Of a DNA stretch of 64,000 nt, positions 50,901 to 57,871 are shown piece by piece. Source of the stretch: Prorocentrum cordatum (lineage: Eukaryota > Sar > Dinophyceae > Prorocentrales > Prorocentraceae). The stretch covers positions 390,802 through 454,801 of the forward strand of contig CAUYUJ010002058.1 of the NCBI GenBank assembly GCA_963575745.1, given 5' to 3'. The first letter of the stretch is position 1. Each line of letters opens with the position of its first letter. Made by a program: the position numbers and the translations under genes. The notes beneath the pieces were generated by a model. It was given only the letters and a program-made list of their open reading frames with translations, was not told where the DNA came from and ran no database searches.

Positions 50901-53900
50901 CAGGGGCGTCACTGCGTCCGACGCGTCCCCCGAGGGCTTCGGCATCGTGAGCTCGCGCTGGTCGTCCCGTGATGTGGCGAGTGTCGGGCGAGTCCGAGAG
51001 CGAGGTCGTTTTCGCCGCGGGGGGCCGATCGCCCCCCGGGACTCCGCCATGACAGCCGCTGGGTTCGTGCTCGAGGACGGCGTCTGGCGGCCGCGCAGGG
51101 AGGAGGAGCTGGAGGAGGGCTGGCCCATCATGGAGGGGTTCCCCGAGGTGCCGGCTCGCCCCCTCCATCCTGAGGGCTGGCGAGTGTGCCGCGCCGGCAC
51201 GTGGGGGCGCCAGGAGCACATCACTTTGCCGGAGGCGCGCGCGCTCCTGGCCTCAGCGCGGCGGCTTGCTCAGGTCGCCGTCGGCGGCAACCGCAGGCAC
51301 CTCCACCTCTGCGACAACATGGGCGTCGTGCTGGCTGTGAGTCGGTGCCGCTGCCGGGACTTCATGCTGCTGACCGTCCTGCGCAAGCTCACTGGATTCC
51401 TGCTGGCTCGCAATATTTAAGCTTCACGTGAGGTGGGTTCCCAGCGAGCTCAACTTCGGTGACGAGCCGTCCCGTATCTTTTCAGAGAAAGCATCGTCGT
51501 CTCTCGCTCGGGCCATTCCCGACTTCGTGCGACGGGCGCGGCCGCCCCAGGCCCAAGCTGATGAGCGCCAGACGGAAGCGCCGGCGGCCCCTTGCCGCGC
51601 TGGCGCCGCTGGGAAGAGGACGAGGACGGTGGCGGCGGCAAGGCCGCGGCGGCAGGGCCGCACGGTCGCGGAGAGAGGACCTCGGGGGACGAGGCGGCTC
51701 TCGCCGCGCGTGCCGCTGGAGGAGCTGCCGCTACCGGGCCCGCCCCGTCGCCAGACCCTCGAGGAGTGGGCCGACCAGGTCGCGCGCAGGGGGAAAGGCG
51801 ACTACGTCGAGAAGCGCGTCACTCAGAGGCAGCGCACCTCGAGCTCCTGCAGCACTGGGCCCGCGTCAGAGGGCCCCGGTCGGGCCGCTCGCCGAGAGAC
51901 GACGCTGGCCACGCGCTCGAGGCGGCTGCTCTGGAGCTACCGCGAGAAGAGGCCCAGGGCCAAGGGCGGCGGGATCACTCCGCTCGAGGAGCGGGCTGTC
52001 TCGGACAGGGCCCATCCCGAGTACAACCTCGAGGTGGTGTTTTTCAAGACCTTCGCAGCCGCGCGGGGCCTGAACGTGGGGCACGTCGAGGCCGCCGCCG
52101 TGGACGCCGTTTTCGCGTCATACCTCGAGACGTCCTTCTTCAAGGGTTTGCAACCGTCCGCTGGGGCGAAAGCGCTGGCTGGCAGGATCCACCTCCACCC
52201 GGCCTACGGATACGAGGGCTCCCTGAAGCTGCGCCGCGCCTGAGGGGCGCTGCAGGACCGGCGGAGGCTGCGCCCAGGGCGCCCGTTCGGGCCGAAGAGG
52301 TTGGGCGTGTGGAACGGGCTCGGGAGCGTCTCGCGCCACCTCAGCCGCCCTCGGATGACTGTGTTCGTGGTCTTGACCGCTTCGGTGATCGGCGCGCCCG
52401 ACCTCTTGCCTTAGACGCGGCGCAGCGGGCCGAGCGAGGACAGAGCGTGAGGCTCGCGCCCCCTTTTAGAGGTGAGCGCGAGCCGATGGAGGTCGAACAA
52501 GAGTGTGGCTCGTTGCCAGGAGCACGTGAGGCTGTCCGACCCGTCTCACCGCCACTCGACCGTGCTGCAGGCGTACTGTCGAGAGTGCAAGCTTCGCGGC
52601 GTGGAGATCGCCCTCCACGCGCAGCTCGCGCCTCTCCCATGTTCGGAGCGCAGCTGATGCAGGACACTTACGTTGCAGACACCTTTGCTGGCCAGGGCGG
52701 AGTCGCCAGAGCTTTGCGACGACTTGGCTTCCAGGCACGGACCTGGGAGATCGCGCACGGAGAGCACGGCGACCTCACCTCCGCCCGCGTTCCAAGGACG
52801 CCCCTGTCAGACGTTCGACGTTTGTCGGCGTCTCGGGGCGATGATTGCACTTCCATGCAGCAGTTTTAGTATTGCACGCATTCGCACGGCACCCATCCGA
52901 TCCTCGTCGCGACCGCGGGGATTTTCAAGGAAGGAGGTCAGTTTAAAGGACTGGGCGAAACTCAAGGAGGGTAACAAGTGTTGTAGAGCTTCCCTCGCTA
53001 TAATTCGCGAGTGTAACGCCGTCGGTGCCCCGTGGATTCTGGAGAACCCGTACACTAGCTATATGTTTAAAACCCAAGAGTTCCAGCGCCTGGCCTCCTC
53101 CCCCTCGGTGACGTCTCTGGGGATAGATTTCTGTCAGTTTGGCACTCCCTGGAAAAAGCCCACCACTTTGTTATGCGGAAACATCCCCGTCCAGGATCTC
53201 GAGGGGCTTTCGCGGCAATGCCAGGGCACCAGGGGCGTTTGTAGCCGAACGGGTTGCAAGCATGTTATTCTGTCAGGAGCGGCTCCGAGTGGCCAACGGT
53301 GGACGCATGTGGCTCAGTCCTATCCACAGCAGCTTAATCGAGCGCTGGCCCGTGCCCTCGTTGCCCCTCTGCGAGCCAGATTCTTTCAAGCCTGAGTCAC
53401 ATCCACTGCTGTTTCGGGATGCGTTGGGACGTATTTCGAGCGGAGGCTTCGCTGTGCCTCATCTTGTGTGCTCGGCCTCTCGCCCCCAGTCTCATCGCGA
53501 TGACTACGCATTGTTCTCGAAGACAGATTTCCGCAGGCGCCTCGCCAGGAAAATTGAACAGGCTCCTCTGGGCTCTGTGGTTGTGTATCTCGCCAGGCTC
53601 GCAGCCCCATAAGAGTGCGTGCACAGGCATGGGTAGAGAGAGCAGCTTGTCGCCTTCCATGCTTATTCAGTTCGCTCATGCTTTGCTCTGCAGTCTTTTT
53701 GGCCCCCACCCGCGCCACCCTTTTCGCTGTCTTATGTAGGAGGGACGTATTTCGAGCGGAGGCTTCGCTGTGCCTCATGTTGTGTGCTCGGCCTCTCGCT
53801 CCCAGTCTCATCGCGGTGACTATGCATTGTTCTCGTGTATCTCGCCAGGCTCGCAGTCCCATGATGATGATGATGATGACGACGATGATGATGATGATGA

Positions 53901-54303
53901 TAGTGTTGGTGGTGATGGTGGTGATGGTGATGATGACGACGACGATGATGATGATGGTGACGATGATGTGTATGATGGTGGTGATGGTGTTGGTGGTGAT
54001 GATGATAACGATGATGGTGATGATGATGATGTTGATACTGATTATGCTGATGCTCATGATGCTGATCATGATGATGACCATGATGAGCATGATCATGACC
54101 ATCATCATGTTCATGCTCATGATCGTGGTCAGCATCATGATCGTGATGGTCAATATGGCGATGATGATGTGATGGTGACGATGACAATGACAATGACGAG
54201 GATGATGATGAGGTTGATGATGAGGATGTGGATGAGGATGAGAATGAGGACGACGACGAAGATGATGGTGATGATGATGATGGTGATAATGGTGATAATT
54301 GTG

Positions 54304-54335
<32 letters not shown>

Positions 54336-55104
54336 GATAATGATGGCCTGCACGAGTACGGCAGTGACGAAGATGGTGGTTGCGAACACGACCACATGGG
54401 GAGGTCGAATACGGAGAGGACCGAGGAGATGGGGGGGCGGAAAAAAAAAGGGGAGCAGGACAATCAGGAAGGAACACCACGAACATATCCAGCGGTCCTC
54501 GGCCAATCCGCCACAATGATTGTATTGTGGCTTGAGACTGCAGTGGGAACAGTCGAAGAAAAAAAACACATTCTTAGCAGTGCTCCTGGGGAGCCTCCAC
54601 GGATGGGTATGAAGGATAAAGCTGGGAACATCGCGGATTTCAAGGATGTGGATCTCTTCGCGCTCGTCGGGGTGGCATTCCCAGCGCCTTTAGGGCTCCT
54701 CCTCAGCGCCTTTGGAGGGCTTCCTGGAAGGAACTTGGGGGCCTTCGAGTAGGAATTGTGGAGGCGCGAGGAAGAGAAGGTAAAGGTTATGGTCGCCATT
54801 GGCATCGTCATTGCACATGCCAGCACGCATACCTTCGCCCGATACACCCATCTGCGCGGTTGAGCGCATTGACGATTGTCAAGATTCGTACGGCGCGAGA
54901 GACGACAAGGTTCAGGAGGCAGAGCAGGAGGAGGAACCACGTGTTCGCCGCGCGGGCGAAGGTGAAGAAATTGCAGGCGTTGCCCTGCAAACCAAGCAGA
55001 AGGCCGACTTAGGCGGGCGTTACTTGGAGCTGTTCAGCTCTACACAGGATGTCGATGCCTTATTGCATCGAGCCTCGTTGAATAGGAGACAGCAGGGAAA
55101 CTAA
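35742..55104 (+). CDS. hnRNP F/H-type quasi-RRM protein, last RRM in four exons over 19.4 kb
   Basis: RNA-binding protein, likely in splicing or mRNA processing. Exons a (35,742-35,819), b (38,162-38,203), c (44,963-45,007) and d (54,934-55,104) are all phase 0. They join into about 112 codons ending in TAA. They give the quasi-RRM order: beta1 FLRLRGLPFSAT, helix1 VAEVFQEYGVTADQ, beta2-3 with GRPSGE, helix2, and the family C-terminal signature LGGRYLELFSST. Donors are all GC (GAG|GC, CAG|GC, GAG|GC) and acceptors AG|G. Introns are about 2.3, 6.8 and 9.9 kb. The third contains a whole DIRS-like retroelement and the 100-base gap. The gene probably has upstream exons (hnRNP F/H proteins carry 2-3 such domains), which I did not find. 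Exon d's left edge is the least certain. Confidence 0.7.
35930..36128 (+). repeat. CTC/CTCG-rich tract
   Basis: CTC triplets with CTCGCTCCT variants, in the first quasi-RRM intron. Confidence 0.9.
36265..36382. mobile_element. Hairpin family G, copy G11 (left part)
   Basis: CTCCGCGCGGATGTCTTGG arm plus GGCGCCTCCGGCGCC and GGCGCGCTCCGCGCGCC core. Right arm missing. Confidence 0.6.
36619..36807 (+). mobile_element. Family I element, copy I3
   Basis: TCAGTATCGTTTAACCGAC start, GGATCGGTTGAGCGATGGTCA end. GAGGG exact on both sides. Confidence 0.8.
36815..37050. mobile_element. TIR family X, copy X5
   Basis: GAGAAGGGGAAGGCCTTCC start with AGGCCTTCTTCTTCTCCC in the right part. Ends eroded. Confidence 0.45.
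37126..37268 (+). mobile_element. TIR family A, copy A15
   Basis: AGTCGGGCCTGTCCC near the left, GTGCCCAACCGAA end. CGCTGGAC exact on both sides. Confidence 0.8.
37392..37692 (+). mobile_element. TIR family P, copy P3, split by microsatellites
   Basis: GTTGGTGCGGGCCC at the left and CACCAAAGGGCACTGTT, then CCCAGGGTCACTCTTACGCG at the right. Between the two halves of the right arm sits a 175-bp CTC/ATC tract (37,497-37,672). Confidence 0.65.
37728..38083. mobile_element. Hairpin family G, copy G12, carrying nested N2
   Basis: CCGAGCTCCGCGCGAGCTTC arm, GGCGGCGCCTCCGGCGCC core, right arm CCGCGCGGACCTCTG. N2 is inserted at GATCCCA in the right inner arm. Confidence 0.7.
37852..38016 (+). mobile_element. 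TIR family N, copy N2 (nested)
   Basis: AAGGGCTCCCTCGAGGG start, AGGAGCCCTT end. GATCCCA repeated at 37,845-37,851 and 38,017-38,023. Confidence 0.8.
38162..38203 (+). CDS. Quasi-RRM exon b
   Basis: 14 codons, VAEVFQEYGVTADQ, matching helix 1 of a quasi-RRM (V..FF..YGV). Acceptor GCTCGCAG|GTAG, donor GACCAG|GCGCGC. Confidence 0.65.
38210..39250. other. No gene recognised
   Basis: Pyrimidine-rich and CGAT-rich intronic DNA of quasi-RRM intron b. Frames lack motifs. Confidence 0.4.
39252..39710 (+). mobile_element. TIR family N, copy N5, carrying nested O2
   Basis: AAGGGCGCCCACGAGGGCG start, GCGCGAACTTAGGCGCCCTT end, CTC core. O2 is inserted within the right arm. Confidence 0.6.
39473..39675 (+). 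mobile_element. TIR family O, copy O2 (nested)
   Basis: GGCCTCCTGGATGGGGT start, ACCCCATCTGGGAGGC end. CTCTA on both sides. Confidence 0.75.
39848..40025. mobile_element. TIR family X, copy X6
   Basis: TTCGGCGGCGAGCCCGGC flank, GGTCTCAGAAGGC and CCGCCTTCTCAGAAGG. Confidence 0.5.
40030..40450 (+). other. Open frames, function not recognised
   Basis: Two overlapping + frames (about 93 and 96 codons) with scattered Cys and Trp but no motif I can name. Possibly decayed retroelement coding. Confidence 0.25.
40455..41005. repeat. 550-bp (ATC)n microsatellite
   Basis: ATC/CAT triplets with ordered sub-domains (ATCACC, ATCAGC). Apparent Asp- and Met-rich proteins here are artefacts. Confidence 0.95.
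41085..41800. repeat. Dispersed TCTCGAGCG repeat units
   Basis: GTCTCGAGCGGGAGCCCCT and CCGAGCGGGCCATCCAAT recur several times here and again to 42,650, interrupted by a unit (41,183-41,340, TCGTCGACTCCCAGGAAAAT) also present at 59,210 and 32,020. Confidence 0.7.
41806..41959 (+). mobile_element. TIR family A, copy A16
   Basis: TTAAATAGGGCGTGTCC start, GCCCGACCGAA end. Flanks CCTTATGG and CCTTGTGG match at 7 of 8. Confidence 0.8.
42336..42561 (+). mobile_element. TIR family A, copy A17, with internal T/AT/A tract
   Basis: TTAAGTCGGGCC start, GCCCGACTGAA end. CTCTGGGC exact on both sides. The interior holds poly-T, (AT)n and about 50 A in a row. Confidence 0.85.
43117..43435. repeat. CCCAGGAGGG minisatellite and three 42-bp units
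   Basis: 9-10-bp CCCAGGAGG units to about 43,300, then GATCGTGGCCCTGGGAGCG at 43,312, 43,354 and 43,396. Confidence 0.85.
43639..44235. repeat. Tandem array of about 270-bp units
   Basis: AGGATGTCTCGCGCGTGCCG at 43,639, 43,911 and 44,180. Each unit has internal AGGATGTCTC sub-repeats. Confidence 0.9.
44742..44848. mobile_element. Hairpin family G, copy G13 (right part)
   Basis: CTCCGCGCGCCAGGGAG and GAAATCCGCGCGGGGC only. Confidence 0.5.
44843..44948 (+). repeat. GTC microsatellite
   Basis: GTCGTC/GCCGTC triplets ending 14 bases before quasi-RRM exon c. Confidence 0.9.
44963..45007 (+). CDS. Quasi-RRM exon c (RNP1-like)
   Basis: 15 codons VALGFEGSTGRPSGE. GRPSGEA is the typical RNP1-equivalent loop of hnRNP F/H quasi-RRMs. 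Acceptor CCGGCAG|GTGG, donor GGCGAG|GCGCTG. Confidence 0.68.
45074..45377 (+). mobile_element. TIR family A, copy A18, with internal tandem insert
   Basis: TTAAGTCGGGCC start, GCCCGACCTGA end. ACGGAGCG exact on both sides. About 165 bp of AGTAGCTGGCACGCGACGA-type repeats replace the usual left box, and a third ACGGAGCG lies inside at about 45,234. Confidence 0.8.
45775..45995. mobile_element. TIR family X, copy X7
   Basis: GTGAGAGGGGGACAGG start, CCCCCTCTCAGTGGCCCCC and GGCTCGCCGCC at the right. Confidence 0.5.
46173..46360 (+). mobile_element. TIR family L, copy L1
   Basis: CGGTAGGTCTGCGTCGTGTC is inverted relative to GACACGACGCGAACCTGCCG. Two inner palindromes, GCGTTCAAGGTTGAACGC and GATCGTTCAAGGTTGAACG. 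Confidence 0.75.
46371..46502. mobile_element. TIR family K, single copy
   Basis: About 40-bp ends: TTTGTGAACACCCCCCCC with CAAAGTTGGCAC inside, inverted relative to ACCAACTTTGAACATTGG and GGCGTTCACAGA. Confidence 0.65.
46510..47520. other. No gene recognised
   Basis: Long frames exist on both strands (up to 295 codons) but overlap each other and lack motifs. This is inside the third quasi-RRM intron. Confidence 0.4.
47520..47815 (+). repeat. Irregular repeat GAGCCAACG...AGCGG
   Basis: GAGCCAACGATGAGAGCGG, GAGCCAACGCTGCAGCGAG and GAGCCAACGCCGTAGCGGG start three diverged units. Confidence 0.6.
47841..47940. other. 100-base assembly gap (N)
   Basis: Exactly 100 N. It hides the 5' end of the DIRS-like element. 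Confidence 1.
47941..49235 (+). pseudogene. Gag-like protein, frameshifted at a G run
   Basis: The first part is open in one frame (DERLPRLGAQAYRSPHSLTE) up to about 48,310. An 11-G run follows, and reading continues in another frame (ALEARDVRTVKYDVLVDRDG onward) to TGA at 49,233. The second part ends in an RG-rich tail (RGRGGRGRGGG), often an RNA-binding feature of Gag-like proteins. No zinc knuckle is seen. A single-base change in the G run would explain the break. Start lost in the gap. Confidence 0.5.
49222..51420 (+). CDS. Reverse transcriptase and RNase H of the DIRS-like element
   Basis: ATG at 49,222 overlaps the Gag stop by 14 bases in a different frame, just after a 10-C run. RT motifs in order: KTKQRLILDGRAANQ, motif A ADVENCFHRMIMP, motif B PLPMGCAWSLYFCQN, motif C as YVGNLGVLG. 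The catalytic YxDD-equivalent Asp is Gly here (50,458-50,460), so activity is doubtful. The RNase H start is VTASDASPEGFGIV (about 50,908), with LCDNMGVVLA further on. A stop at 51,418 cuts the domain, and its last strand (VRWVPSELN) continues in the next frame. Confidence 0.72.
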   Translation: MAAREHGGRNGPPPAETFRPTSAALPPGRGSRLLFPTPLVAEGVVSRHHRERRGPRGRRRIFAVVNRAIRALNWLEGLESSTSLQRCEFTGMHEEVVARIEGLVRSQEPTADAPSPRSSFLEMIRGVSLYEECQSNIAPFQLRLVSLPTDVSTAPSVHDLVDQQGRLFLEGCGERMLRDINESVDLRRREPVRPCSDPRLGRSRRQYLRFIRRLHRMGMPRYTTRPIDFIGSFFVWKKGKTKQRLILDGRAANQRFAQPPHVDLLTAEGLASIEVFVDEGPELTSDLGRGALRALRIALGVADVENCFHRMIMPPWMSRMVCYEPVLAAEVDPAGLPLVEGDAASGSTLVWPAARPLPMGCAWSLYFCQNANTRLSGSVPLLHHARLLSDRGESALFETGAPVTDLWRCVYVGNLGVLGRGADTVGAALSEQVQVFGEDGLDIHEVELFTEKGSALGVDLDGSRLATLLTSKRRCRIERGLLYLLQRGRASGQMVESILGHCTYAALIKRETMAVFAASYAFVHATYTKDIQLWDSVKAEFGACLGLLVFMRSDWWLPRNRGVTASDASPEGFGIVSSRWSSRDVASVGRVRERGRFRRGGPIAPRDSAMTAAGFVLEDGVWRPRREEELEEGWPIMEGFPEVPARPLHPEGWRVCRAGTWGRQEHITLPEARALLASARRLAQVAVGGNRRHLHLCDNMGVVLAVSRCRCRDFMLLTVLRKLTGFLLARNI
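51419..52414 (+). pseudogene. RNase H end plus tyrosine-recombinase-like region, broken by stops
   Basis: Starts in the +1 frame with KLHVRWVPSELNFGDEPSR, the usual RNase H C-terminal string of such elements. After a basic, low-complexity linker comes a helical region (FFKTFAAARGL ... ASYLETSFFKGLQPSAG ... HPAYG). A TGA at 52,241 interrupts RA|GALQDRRRLRPG, where related proteins have Trp, so TGG to TGA is likely. The frame runs on to TAG at 52,412. This matches the N-terminal core-binding part of tyrosine recombinases. The catalytic R-H-R-Y half is not found. Family assignment is from memory of dinoflagellate elements, not alignment. Confidence 0.42.
52639..53395 (+). pseudogene. DNA methyltransferase-like protein, one frameshift
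   Basis: The first block (52,639 to about 52,790) has a SAM-binding-like motif, VADTFAGQGGVARALRRLG. The frame then shifts and continues IALPCSSFSIAR (PC motif at 52,853), WILENPYTS, DFCQFGTPWKKPT and GVCSRTGCKH to TGA at 53,393. PCxSFS and ENP resemble motifs IV and VI of cytosine-type methyltransferases (PC..S, ENV). The ENP form is also seen in retroelement- and phage-encoded enzymes. Whether it methylated C or A cannot be told. Confidence 0.55.
53426..53863 (+). repeat. Direct repeat pair downstream of the DIRS-like element
   Basis: GGACGTATTTCGAGCGGAGG at 53,426 and 53,743, running about 95 bp to ATTGTTCTCG. The tail GTATCTCGCCAGGCTCGCAG (53,584 and 53,838) is fused directly in the second copy, an internal deletion of about 63 bp. 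Confidence 0.85.
53863..54348 (+). repeat. 485-bp (GAT)n microsatellite
   Basis: GATGAT/GGTGAT triplets. The Asp-rich open frame (249 codons) is an artefact. Confidence 0.95.
54350..54930. other. Intron sequence before quasi-RRM exon d
   Basis: Lower GC than the surroundings. Several open frames without motifs. Confidence 0.35.
54934..55104 (+). CDS. Quasi-RRM exon d (C-terminal, with stop)
   Basis: 57 codons: EPRVRRAGEGEEIAG, then VALQTKQKADLGGRYLELF and SSTQDVDALLHRASLN, TAA at 55,102. GGRYLELF-S is the hallmark end of hnRNP F/H quasi-RRMs. Acceptor CAGGAG|GAACC is one of two options; CAG|GAGGAG is the other. Confidence 0.65.
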   Translation, partial: EPRVRRAGEGEEIAGVALQTKQKADLGGRYLELFSSTQDVDALLHRASLNRRQQGN

Positions 55105-55168
55105 GACTATGTTCTATGACTCCATGTATTGTTCTGCCATTGCGTTCTCAGACATCTGCGTATCCATA

Positions 55169-55200
<32 letters not shown>

Positions 55201-55640
55201 ATACACATGTTCAGAGATCACGCGGTGTGGTGACTGCAGCAGATCGCATTTCGTTGTAGTGTTCGCATGCTCTCCACCTCATCGGCGTGCTTACACTCTT
55301 CCAGCCTGCAGTTCTGGAGCTCGGACGAGGCGGCGTCAGCGATGCTAGCTCTTGGCACGGCGCGGGCCACAGAACAGGCTTCAAGGTCCAGCCTCCCGCA
55401 CAAGCTCCCAGACATCCGACGTCTTGATCTTTTCAGTACGGGCCCCCTGGAAATCCCAGCCCTGTTTCCCCATTCGGGAGCCTCGAGACGGGGGTCAGTG
55501 CCAACGGGGGTCAGCCTGGGCGCCGGATTTTGGCGGGCCCTGCAGAGCCAGGGGCGCACTGACCCAGGCTAGCGTGCAGGATCCTGCAGGATCTTCGAGT
55601 ATTTTACAGGATTGACCCGGGTCAGTATCAAGGACGGCAA
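55105..55640. other. Probable 3' flank of the quasi-RRM gene
   Basis: AT-richer for about 100 bases with an (AT)n run (55,168-55,192). Then ordinary GC-rich DNA. No gene seen. Confidence 0.4.
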
Positions 55641-55644
55641 AGAG

Positions 55645-55820
55645 GGGCTGATGACTAGGGGGGGATGGATATGGCGGGGGCCATCACATCTCCCTAGATT
55701 TCCTGGCGCCTCTTTCTCATTTCTATATGTCCCGGGCCCCCCATGGGCCGCGCACATGCCGCAGGGCCATGATTTGCGCCCCCCTTTTGGACGCTCCCCT
55801 CTTGGCCGCCCCCACCGTAG
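55645..55820 (+). mobile_element. Family E repeat, copy E3
   Basis: GGGCCGCGCACATGCCGCAG and CTCTTGGCCGCCCCC, same orientation as E1 and E2. Confidence 0.6.
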
Positions 55821-55864
55821 ATCCCCGACCCTTTCCCTTGCATTTTGTTTGGCAGCTCCCTTGC

Positions 55865-55985
55865 CCGGCGAAGGCGCGATGGTTTTGCAATGGGAAGCGT
55901 GACGACCCCGCACCAAGAATCAACGGACGGCCTGGGGTCTCAGAGTTGGGTTTCGGGTGGAAGGTTCCTTGTGGTCGAGCTCCTA
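55865..55985 (+). mobile_element. TIR family Q, copy Q7 (right part)
   Basis: GATGGTTTTGCAATGGGAAG, GGGGTCTCAGAGTTGGGTTT and GGTTCCTTGTGG. Confidence 0.6.
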
Positions 55986-56206
55986 CTTTTTTGATCAAAA
56001 GCCTGCAAAACCTGGACGCGCCCGCGTCGTGGAGAGCTAGCTCACGGCGCGCGGCTGTTGGCCGTGGTCGGTCTCCGGGGGGGCGCCCTGGCCTTGGCCA
56101 GGCCCCCGTGGGCCGTCCAAGACTTGCTCGGAGGGAAGATCCGGCCCTGGGGACGGGGTCGGGACTTGAACGGGCCGCGTATGGGAAAAAGCCACGGCCT
56201 CTTCGA

Positions 56207-56392
56207 GGAGGAGGAGGAGGAGGAGGAGGAGGAGGAGGAGGAGAGAGGAGGGAGAGGAGGAGGAGGAGGAGGCGGGCGTGAGGGTGGAGCGGGGATCGGG
56301 GACGAGGGGGAGGAGAGGAGGAGCGACGGAGGGAGGAGGAGGCACGGAGGAGGAGGAGGAGGGGGAGGAGGGGGAGGAGGAGGAGGTCTCTT
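56207..56392 (+). repeat. (GAG)n microsatellite
   Basis: GAG/GGA triplets with GC-rich interruptions. Confidence 0.9.
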
Positions 56393-56539
56393 CGACGCGG
56401 GATCTCCGGAAGCCCCGACGCGCCCCCCAGCGCCGTCCTTCCATCCCGAGTCGTTCCGCGGCGGTCCTGGGGGGGCGGCGAGGGGCGGCGAGGTTGCTCC
56501 TGGGGGGCCCTCACGGGAACAGCCAGGACGCCGCACCGA

Positions 56540-56800
56540 CATGTGATCGTTTTATTCATTGTTTTTGCCGATCGGCGCGGGGGGCCTTTCGCCGCCCCCC
56601 CCCCCTCTTCCCTCCCCATGGAATTGATCTTGGCTGTTTTTTGGCGCCTGTTTCGAGCAGGTGGAGCCTCCCCCATAATGGACGCCCTGTTGCAAACAGT
56701 CGCATTAAGCAGAGGTCTGGAGCCAGTCCCTCCCCCCCTTCCCCCCCTTCCGCCCAATGTCGAAACGCCGAAGTGAAACAAACAAAAAAAATACGCTCAC
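56540..56800 (+). mobile_element. Family T repeat, copy T4
   Basis: TGATCGTTTTATTCATTG, GCCGATCGGCGCGG, TTTCGAGCAGGTGGAGCC and CGAAACGCCGAAG. Same layout as the 11.8-12.4 kb and 34.9 kb copies. Confidence 0.65.
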
Positions 56801-57340
56801 CATGGTGGCGGCGGAGGGGAGGGGAGGAATGGCATGAGGGCAAATTCCCCCGAATCTGAAGAAGAGCACGCTCCCCTCCTCCCTCCCTCCCGCCCCTGCC
56901 ACCTGCGACCCGCTCGGGTCTGCACATAGTCTTGTTGCGTGTACGTGCCTTCGCTGCTGGCTGCCGCACGTGCAGCCCTGCGCCCTCGCGCCTTCTTGAC
57001 GCAAGACCTCAGTCAGTCAGTCACCGCAGGCGATCTTTCTCCCCCAACTCCCCGAGCTCTGCAGGAGCAGTTTGGCCGCTCAGAGAACAGGGGGGGAACT
57101 CTGGGATACGCCCCGAGGGGGCTACTCGGACGCACCCCTTGTCGGGGACGGACGCCATCCACTGTACATCCCGGGGCTGGGCCCAAAATGTATGGTCCAG
57201 TCGACAACCCCTCGGGTCGGGGAGGTTGGGGTCGCCATGTCCCCCCCTCTGTACACCCCAGGGCTGGGGGCCCAAAATTGATGGTCCAGTCGGCAACCCC
57301 TCCAGTCGGGGGTCGGCGTCGCCATGCCCCCCCCCCCGAG
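56800..57340. other. No gene recognised
   Basis: Contains a duplicated string TGTACATCCCGGGGCTGGGC / TGTACACCCCAGGGCTGGG. Otherwise no supported feature. Confidence 0.4.
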
Positions 57341-57345
57341 TGGTC

Positions 57346-57555
57346 CGTCTCGGCGGCGAGCCCCGGGGCGAAGCGAGAAGAGGCGGGCCTCCCCAGAGGG
57401 CCCGGGAGCCCCTCTCGGCCTCCCTGGGAGGGCTCCCCGAGCCTTCCCCGAGGGCGCCGAGAGCCTCCCCTCGGCAGGCCAGGGGCGCTCCCGTGGGAAG
57501 CCCCGCCGCCCTCCGAGGAGGCCCTCGCCCTCTCGCTCCCCCGCCCTCGCTCGCC
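57346..57555. mobile_element. TIR family X, copy X8
   Basis: CTCGGCGGCGAGCCCCGGG at the left and CCCTCGCTCGCCGAGCGAG at the right. Confidence 0.45.
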
Positions 57556-57754
57556 GAGCGAGCCAGGTCGGCCCTCGGGGCCGGTGCGAGGCCCGCCCTC
57601 CCCGCCCCCACCCTCCTGCCACCCGCTGGGGCCTGCAGTTTTCTGGGTGGCGCTTCGTCAAACGACGCGAAACGACGCGAAGATCGGGACAAAATCGGAT
57701 CGGGATAACTCGAAATCTATGAGAATCGGCGGGTTTGGAGGATGTATTGGGCGC

Positions 57755-57835
57755 CGCGGCCGCTCCAGAGCGTTCCGGAACGCTCTGAGAGCGCTCCGGA
57801 ACGCTCTGGAGCGATTTATCCCGATCCTAGCCCTG
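57755..57835 (+). mobile_element. Family S remnant, copy S6
   Basis: Palindromic GCGTTCCGGAACGCTCTGAG and GCGCTCCGGAACGCTCTGG. Confidence 0.4.
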
Positions 57836-57871
57836 TTTTACTTCGTTCTCCTCCGTCTCCACTCCAGGCTT

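Larger units (their letters stand above)
47941..53398 (+). mobile_element. Decayed DIRS-like retroelement (Gag, RT-RNase H, tyrosine-recombinase-like, methyltransferase-like)
   Basis: Four consecutive coding blocks on the + strand, each separated or broken by a frameshift or stop (see separate entries). The combination of RT/RNase H with a recombinase-like block and a methyltransferase-like block is characteristic of DIRS-type (tyrosine-recombinase) retroelements. No integrase of the DDE type is visible. The 5' end is in the gap. Direct repeats just downstream (53,426-53,610 and 53,743-53,863) may be terminal repeats of the element. It lies within the last intron of the quasi-RRM gene. Confidence 0.6.

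Noticed and set aside
53732-54752. Asp-rich acidic protein of about 249 codons
   Set aside because: Translation of a GAT microsatellite.
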